In this document: in pieces, positions 13,673 to 17,315 of the stretch
Layout of the letters: each line of letters begins with the position of its first letter
Numbering within the stretch: position 1 is the first letter of the stretch
Assembly: GCA_964439745.1 (NCBI GenBank)
Contig: CAYTQK010000035.1
Location: 1-17,315, forward strand
DNA from: CAYTQK01 sp964439745
GTDB lineage: Bacteria > Desulfobacterota > Desulfobacteria > Desulfobacterales > Desulfosudaceae
DNA: 17,315 nucleotides
Direction of reading: 5' to 3'
The notes under the pieces: model-generated
Database searches by the model: none
The model's input: only the letters and a program-made list of their open reading frames with translations
What the model was told of the DNA's origin: nothing
Program-made: the position numbers and the translations under genes

Positions 13673-14617
13673 TTATATAAACAGAGAGGTCACCGAATCA
13701 CCGGTGTAGCTGCGGTGAATCGCCTCCCCGACCAGTTCGGCAATAGACAATACTTTAATCAGGTCGCAGGCGGCCGCGGCCGTACTCAAGGGGATGGTAT
13801 TGGTTACGATAATATTTTTCAAGGCTGAATTTTTAATGCGCTCCACCGCCGGTCCGGAAAGTACCGGGTGGACGCAGCAGGCGTGTACTTCCCGGGCGCC
13901 GTGTTCGGCTATGGCGGAAGCTGCTTCCGTCAGGGTACCGGCGGTGTCGATCATGTCGTCCAGGATGATGGCGGTTTTGTTCTTGACGTTGCCGATGACC
14001 GCCATGGCTTTGGCCTTGTTCGGCGCCGAGCGGCGCTTGTCGATGATGGCCAGGCCGGCGTCCAGCCGTTTGGCAAAGGCCCGGGCCCGTTCCACCCCGC
14101 CGGCATCTGGCGAGACAATGACCACGTCATCATCGTACTTGTCATGAATATGCTTGATAATGACGGGAGCGGCAAAAAGGTTGTCCACGGGAATATTGAA
14201 AAATCCCTGGATCTGACCGGCATGAAGATCCATGGTGATGATTTTGCTGCTGCCGGCCGTGGTCAGCAGGTCGGCCACCAGCTTGGCGCTGATGGGAACC
14301 CGCGGGGCGACCTTCTTGTCCTGGCGGGCATATCCGAAATAGGGCATGACGGCCGTGATACGGCTGACGGCGGATCGGCGGAGGGCATCGATCATCAGCA
14401 GCAGTTCGATGAGATTGTCGTTGACCGGGGTACAGGTGGGCTGAATGATAAATACATCCCGGCCGCGGACATTTTCGTTGATTTCCACCTGGACCTCGCC
14501 GTCACTGAAGCGCGAAACCTTGGCCACGCCCAGGGGTTTGTTCAAATAGGCGCAGATGCTTTGCGCCAGTTCCGGGTTGGCGTTGCCGGCAAAAATCCTG
14601 TAATCGTTTTCTTTCAT
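13673..14617 (-). CDS. prs: Ribose-phosphate pyrophosphokinase (PRPP synthetase)
   Basis: A 314-residue enzyme making PRPP from ribose 5-phosphate and ATP for purine, pyrimidine, His, Trp and NAD synthesis. Motifs in order: RFSDGE (36-41), the catalytic flexible loop YFGYARQDKK (93-102), DLHAGQIQGFF with H132 (130-140), and the PRPP-binding loop DDMIDTAGT (220-228). ATG 14617 gives the usual length (E. coli 315) and the standard start MKxxxxRIFAGNANPELA. A longer frame adds 18 atypical residues reaching towards the tRNA gene. It follows tRNA-Gln by 57 nt and may be co-transcribed with it. Confidence 0.96.
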   Translation of the reverse strand: MKENDYRIFAGNANPELAQSICAYLNKPLGVAKVSRFSDGEVQVEINENVRGRDVFIIQPTCTPVNDNLIELLLMIDALRRSAVSRITAVMPYFGYARQDKKVAPRVPISAKLVADLLTTAGSSKIITMDLHAGQIQGFFNIPVDNLFAAPVIIKHIHDKYDDDVVIVSPDAGGVERARAFAKRLDAGLAIIDKRRSAPNKAKAMAVIGNVKNKTAIILDDMIDTAGTLTEAASAIAEHGAREVHACCVHPVLSGPAVERIKNSALKNIIVTNTIPLSTAAAACDLIKVLSIAELVGEAIHRSYTGDSVTSLFI

Positions 14618-14674
14618 ATTGGTTCCGATGGTTTTATTCCGGTCGGGTCGGCCCGGTCCCGGGTTCGGCATAAC

Positions 14675-14750
14675 TGGCTGGGGCGGGAGGATTCGAACCT
14701 CCGAATGCAGGAATCAAAATCCTGTGTCTTTACCACTTGACGACGCCCCA
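14675..14750 (-). tRNA. tRNA-Gln (anticodon UUG)
   Basis: The - strand folds into a complete cloverleaf. The acceptor stem TGGGGCG pairs with CGCCCCA, and the discriminator G is followed by an encoded CCA (14675-14677). The anticodon stem CAGGA/TCCTG encloses loop TTTTGAT, giving anticodon TTG for glutamine. The T arm is GGAGG-TTCGAAT-CCTCC. The D arm contains AGTGGTAAAGAC. It sits between ispE and prs on the same strand, so it is probably processed from a mixed mRNA/tRNA transcript. Confidence 0.97.
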
Positions 14751-14788
14751 GCAGGGTGTTGCCACTCACCTCCATGGCCGGCATCCCT

Positions 14789-14811
14789 TTTCCGGATCCT
14801 TATTCCGGAAA
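14789..14811 (-). repeat. Small hairpin across the ispE stop codon
   Basis: TTTCCGGA (14789-14796) and TCCGGAAA (14804-14811) form an 8-bp stem with a 7-nt loop that contains the ispE TAA. No T-run follows on the - strand, so it is not a typical terminator. It may protect the ispE mRNA end or mark the boundary before tRNA-Gln processing. Confidence 0.35.
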
Positions 14812-15693
14812 GGTACGCGAATTACGTCGTAACGTGTCCCCGGTCAGTATGTTTGTTACATATACGCGAACCGCTGTATTTTCCACCGTACGCCCCTTTA
14901 AGGAACGGCCGGCCCGGCCCGCGCTGCCAGCATCCGGGAAAATCCCGAACACCGAAGGACCGCTGCCGGACATCAATGATCCGATGGCGCCCTCGGCCTC
15001 CAGCATCTGGCGGAGGCGTTTGATCTGCACATACCATGCGGCCGTGACGGTTTCCAGATCATTGACCAGATGGGTTTCGGCATCAAAACATGTCGATTCT
15101 GTAAAAGAATTTAAATTAGAAAAATTTTTGTCGAATGTCAATGCCAAATTGACACTTTTATAAACTTCCGCAGTAGAGACATGGATGTCCGGAACCGCCA
15201 GCACCACCGGCAGGGGCGGCAGCCGGTGATAGGGGGTCAGTCGTTCGCCGATGCCTTCGGCCAGGGCGGGGGTGTCAAGGAGGAAAAAGGGCACATCCGC
15301 GCCGATGGCTGCGGCCAGTTCCATGAGCGCGGAGCCTGAGAGGGGGAACTCGTAACAGCGGTTGAGGCCGGCCAGAACGGCGGCGGCATTGCTGCTGCCT
15401 CCCCCCAGTCCGGCCGCCACCGGAATCTGCTTGTCGATGGTGATGGCCACATCCGGTTCCATACCGGCTTGGTCGTAAAACCGGGCGGCGGCACGATAGG
15501 CCAGGTTGGTTTCATCTTCTGGAACAGCAGGATGCTTGCAAAAGACCTTGATGCCACCGCCGGCCGGTACCAGGGTGATGGTATCGGCCAGGTCAAGGCG
15601 GGTCATCAGGGAAAAGAGGGTATGGTAGCCATCCGGCCGGCGGCCGGTGATACGCAGGAAGAGATTGATCTTGGCAAAGGAGAGAATTTCCAT
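14800..15693 (-). CDS. ispE: 4-diphosphocytidyl-2-C-methyl-D-erythritol kinase
   Basis: A 297-residue GHMP-family kinase of the MEP isoprenoid pathway that phosphorylates CDP-methylerythritol with ATP. Visible are the N-terminal SFAKINLFLRITGRRPDGYH with K8 and the family RPDGYH, the glycine-rich ATP loop PVAAGLGGGSSNAAA (about 91-105), the catalytic-Asp segment IGADVPFF with D133, and the C-terminal MSGSGPSVFG loop. ATG 15693 is preferred because homologues begin a few residues before the AKIN motif. An in-frame ATG at 15726 would add 11 unlike residues and lies in the loop of a large inverted repeat. No free ribosome-binding sequence precedes 15693; the nearest AGGGA is inside that repeat. 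Confidence 0.93.
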   Translation of the reverse strand: MEILSFAKINLFLRITGRRPDGYHTLFSLMTRLDLADTITLVPAGGGIKVFCKHPAVPEDETNLAYRAAARFYDQAGMEPDVAITIDKQIPVAAGLGGGSSNAAAVLAGLNRCYEFPLSGSALMELAAAIGADVPFFLLDTPALAEGIGERLTPYHRLPPLPVVLAVPDIHVSTAEVYKSVNLALTFDKNFSNLNSFTESTCFDAETHLVNDLETVTAAWYVQIKRLRQMLEAEGAIGSLMSGSGPSVFGIFPDAGSAGRAGRSLKGRTVENTAVRVYVTNILTGDTLRRNSRTFPE

Positions 15694-15700
15694 GGTCCAG

Positions 15701-15752
15701 GCGGTCCCTGGCGGCCGGATGGACATGCTGCCAACCGGCCGCCAGGGACCGC
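15701..15752. repeat. Perfect 18-bp inverted repeat upstream of ispE
   Basis: The left arm GCGGTCCCTGGCGGCCGG (15701-15718) is exactly complementary to the right arm CCGGCCGCCAGGGACCGC (15735-15752), with a 16-nt loop. It fills most of the 84-nt gap between the htrA stop codon and the ispE start. No T-run follows on either strand. The ispE-proximal arm ends 7 nt before the ispE ATG and holds the only AGGGA ribosome-binding candidate, so a folded transcript should limit ispE translation. It could equally be a REP-like dispersed repeat. Confidence 0.8.
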
Positions 15753-15777
15753 GGAATAATCCAGGATGTCTGATTGG

Positions 15778-17226
15778 TTATTTTGTAATTTTCAGGAATA
15801 AATACATACCGTTGGGCTTGCGTACCACCATCTGCAAGGACTCGCCGGCTTCAATCCCATCCATGATCTTCCGGTAATCGCCGCTGTTGCGGATCTTTTC
15901 CCGGTTTATTTCCCGGATGACGTCGCCGGACCGGATACCGATGCGGGCGGCCTTGCTGTCCTGTTCAATATCTTTGACATAGACACCGTCCGTGGTGTTC
16001 AGGTTCAGCTTGCGGGCCACTTCTTTGGTGATATCGGCGACCGTGATCCCCAGAGACGCTTCTGTGGTCTCGTCCCCCGGTCCCTGGGCGACCTGGCTTT
16101 CCTCCCGTTGGGCAATTTCCACGGTAACACTCTTGCGGCGGCCATCCCGGAGCAGTTCAATGGTGATCTTGTCGCCGACCGGAATATCGGCGATTTTGGC
16201 GGACAGGTCCCGGTTGTCTTTTATGGGTTCACCGTTGACCTTGAGGATAATATCCTGGGTGCGGATCCCGGCCTTCTCCGCCGGATCACCGGGGAAAACC
16301 TCGGTTACCAGGGCGCCTTTTTTGCTTTCCAGATCGAAATATTCGGCAATCTGGTCATCAACGGGCTGAATCCGCACGCCCAGCCAGCCCCGGGTGACTT
16401 CGCCCTTGGACTTCAGCTGGCTGATAATGTTTCTGGACAGGTTGGCCGGGATGGCAAAGCCGATGCCCTGGCCGCCGGCAACAATGGCCGTGTTGATGCC
16501 CACCACCTTCCCCTCCAGGTTGAGCAAAGGGCCGCCGCTGTTACCGGGGTTGATGGAGGCGTCGGTCTGGATGAAGTCATCGTAAGGACCGGCGCCAATG
16601 ACCCGGCCCTTGGCACTGACGATCCCGGCCGTAACCGTCTGCTCCAGGCCGAACGGGCTGCCGATGGCCACCACCCATTCCCCGACTTTCAGTTTGTCGG
16701 AGTCGCCCAGCTCCAGGTGGGGCAGTTCCCGGTCAGCTTCAGTTTTCAGCAGGGCCAGATCGGTGTTGGGATCGGTACCGATGACTTCAGCGGGAAAATC
16801 CTCACCATTTTTCAGTTTGACGATAATTTCATCCGCGTTTTCCACCAGGTGGTTGTTGGTGACGATGAAACCATGCTCGTCAATGATGAAACCGGATCCC
16901 AGGCTGCGCTGCTTATGCGGCCGCTGGTGCGGAGAGTTGAAGAATTTTTCAAAAAAATCGTTGAAAGGATCCTGCTGGCCAAAGGGGCTGTTGTAAAATT
17001 GTTCGGGCATGCCCCGCCCGCCGCTGGTGGTGGTTTCCGTGCGGACATTGACCACCGCGGGACTGACGGATTCGGCCAGTTCGCTGAATGATTCCGGCAG
17101 AGTCGGCGCCTGGCTGGCGGCCGCGGCCAGACCGCCGGCCGGCAGCACCAGCAGAATCGTTGCTGCCCAGATCTTCCTCAGGGTAAGCAAGGAAAAACTT
17201 TTCGTTTTAGATGCGGCTATTTTCAT
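15778..17226 (-). CDS. degP: Do/DegP-type periplasmic serine protease (HtrA family)
   Basis: A 482-residue periplasmic protease and chaperone for misfolded envelope proteins. A signal peptide spans residues 1 to about 38: basic N-region, hydrophobic 21-36, then an Ala-rich AAAAS cleavage region. The trypsin-like domain carries the complete triad H126 (TNNHLV), D156 (TDLALLK) and S230 (GNSGGPL). An LA-loop-like insertion of Gly, Phe, Asn, Pro and Gln (about 66-107) precedes the strand with the His. Two PDZ domains follow (about 270-370 and 388-480), matching E. coli DegP in layout and length (474). The ATG follows AAGGGGGTG. The 89 bp upstream (17227-17315) show no promoter I can defend. It is upstream of ispE, but a large inverted repeat lies between them. 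Confidence 0.95.
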   Translation of the reverse strand: MKIAASKTKSFSLLTLRKIWAATILLVLPAGGLAAAASQAPTLPESFSELAESVSPAVVNVRTETTTSGGRGMPEQFYNSPFGQQDPFNDFFEKFFNSPHQRPHKQRSLGSGFIIDEHGFIVTNNHLVENADEIIVKLKNGEDFPAEVIGTDPNTDLALLKTEADRELPHLELGDSDKLKVGEWVVAIGSPFGLEQTVTAGIVSAKGRVIGAGPYDDFIQTDASINPGNSGGPLLNLEGKVVGINTAIVAGGQGIGFAIPANLSRNIISQLKSKGEVTRGWLGVRIQPVDDQIAEYFDLESKKGALVTEVFPGDPAEKAGIRTQDIILKVNGEPIKDNRDLSAKIADIPVGDKITIELLRDGRRKSVTVEIAQREESQVAQGPGDETTEASLGITVADITKEVARKLNLNTTDGVYVKDIEQDSKAARIGIRSGDVIREINREKIRNSGDYRKIMDGIEAGESLQMVVRKPNGMYLFLKITK

Positions 17227-17315
17227 AATTACACCCCCTTGTATTTGTCGTTTTGTTTTTATTTGAATTACTGGCGTGTTTTTTTGTCCTCACCGGTTTT
17301 CGCGATTTGGTTTTT

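Noticed and set aside
13672..13677. TATAAT on the - strand at the prs stop codon as an L25 promoter
   Set aside because: No -35 match is found at suitable spacing, and the tight gene order suggests read-through from prs, so chance in an AT-rich gap is likely.
14618..14671. An 18-residue extension of Prs beyond ATG 14617
   Set aside because: It runs close to the tRNA-Gln CCA end, has a Pro/Gly/Arg-rich composition unlike Prs, and the shorter form matches the standard family length.

Overview
The window looks like a chromosomal segment of a GC-rich, anaerobic, probably sulfate-reducing member of the Desulfobacterota (former Deltaproteobacteria). The reasons are a c-type multiheme cytochrome at the head of an rnfCDGEAB-ordered Rnf operon, a K+-independent membrane pyrophosphatase, a CarD/CdnL regulator and an ispE / tRNA-Gln / prs / L25 / pth cluster. 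No species can be named from the sequence alone, and no mobile element, CRISPR array or obvious foreign island is visible.

Left part (1-8330, all + strand): the 3' tail of an unidentified gene overlaps a six-helix membrane diguanylate cyclase with an intact GGDEF motif and inhibitory site (117-1163). After a 296-bp gap comes a seven-gene Rnf operon: a heptaheme cytochrome (1460-2029), rnfC, rnfD, rnfG, rnfE, rnfA and an enlarged rnfB (6240-8330). Spacing is tight from rnfC to rnfA, with overlaps at rnfC/rnfD and rnfD/rnfG. The operon ends at a hairpin terminator shared with the convergent gene on the other side.

Right part (8434-17226, all - strand), in transcription order: an HtrA/DegP periplasmic protease, ispE (isoprenoid synthesis), tRNA-Gln(UUG), prs (PRPP synthetase), ribosomal protein L25, peptidyl-tRNA hydrolase and the H+-pumping pyrophosphatase hppA. 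hppA ends at a strong GC-rich hairpin terminator. An AT-rich promoter region then leads into carD, which overlaps an rluD-like pseudouridine synthase gene. Most of this arm is housekeeping.

The most interesting part is the Rnf operon. Four features appear together. (1) RnfB is fused to a complete GltD/NfnB/AegA-like FAD and NAD(P)H oxidoreductase module. (2) RnfC keeps its two [4Fe-4S] motifs, but the conserved NAD(H)/FMN-pocket segments are not recognisable. (3) In RnfD the Thr of the usual flavinylation motif aligns with Tyr158. (4) A seven-heme cytochrome leads the operon. My inference is a rewired Rnf in which pyridine-nucleotide chemistry has moved from RnfC to RnfB. Electrons would then pass from NAD(P)H or ferredoxin through RnfB, the RnfA/RnfE cluster and RnfG FMN to the periplasmic cytochrome, instead of returning to cytoplasmic NAD+ through RnfD and RnfC. 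I could not check whether this has been described before.
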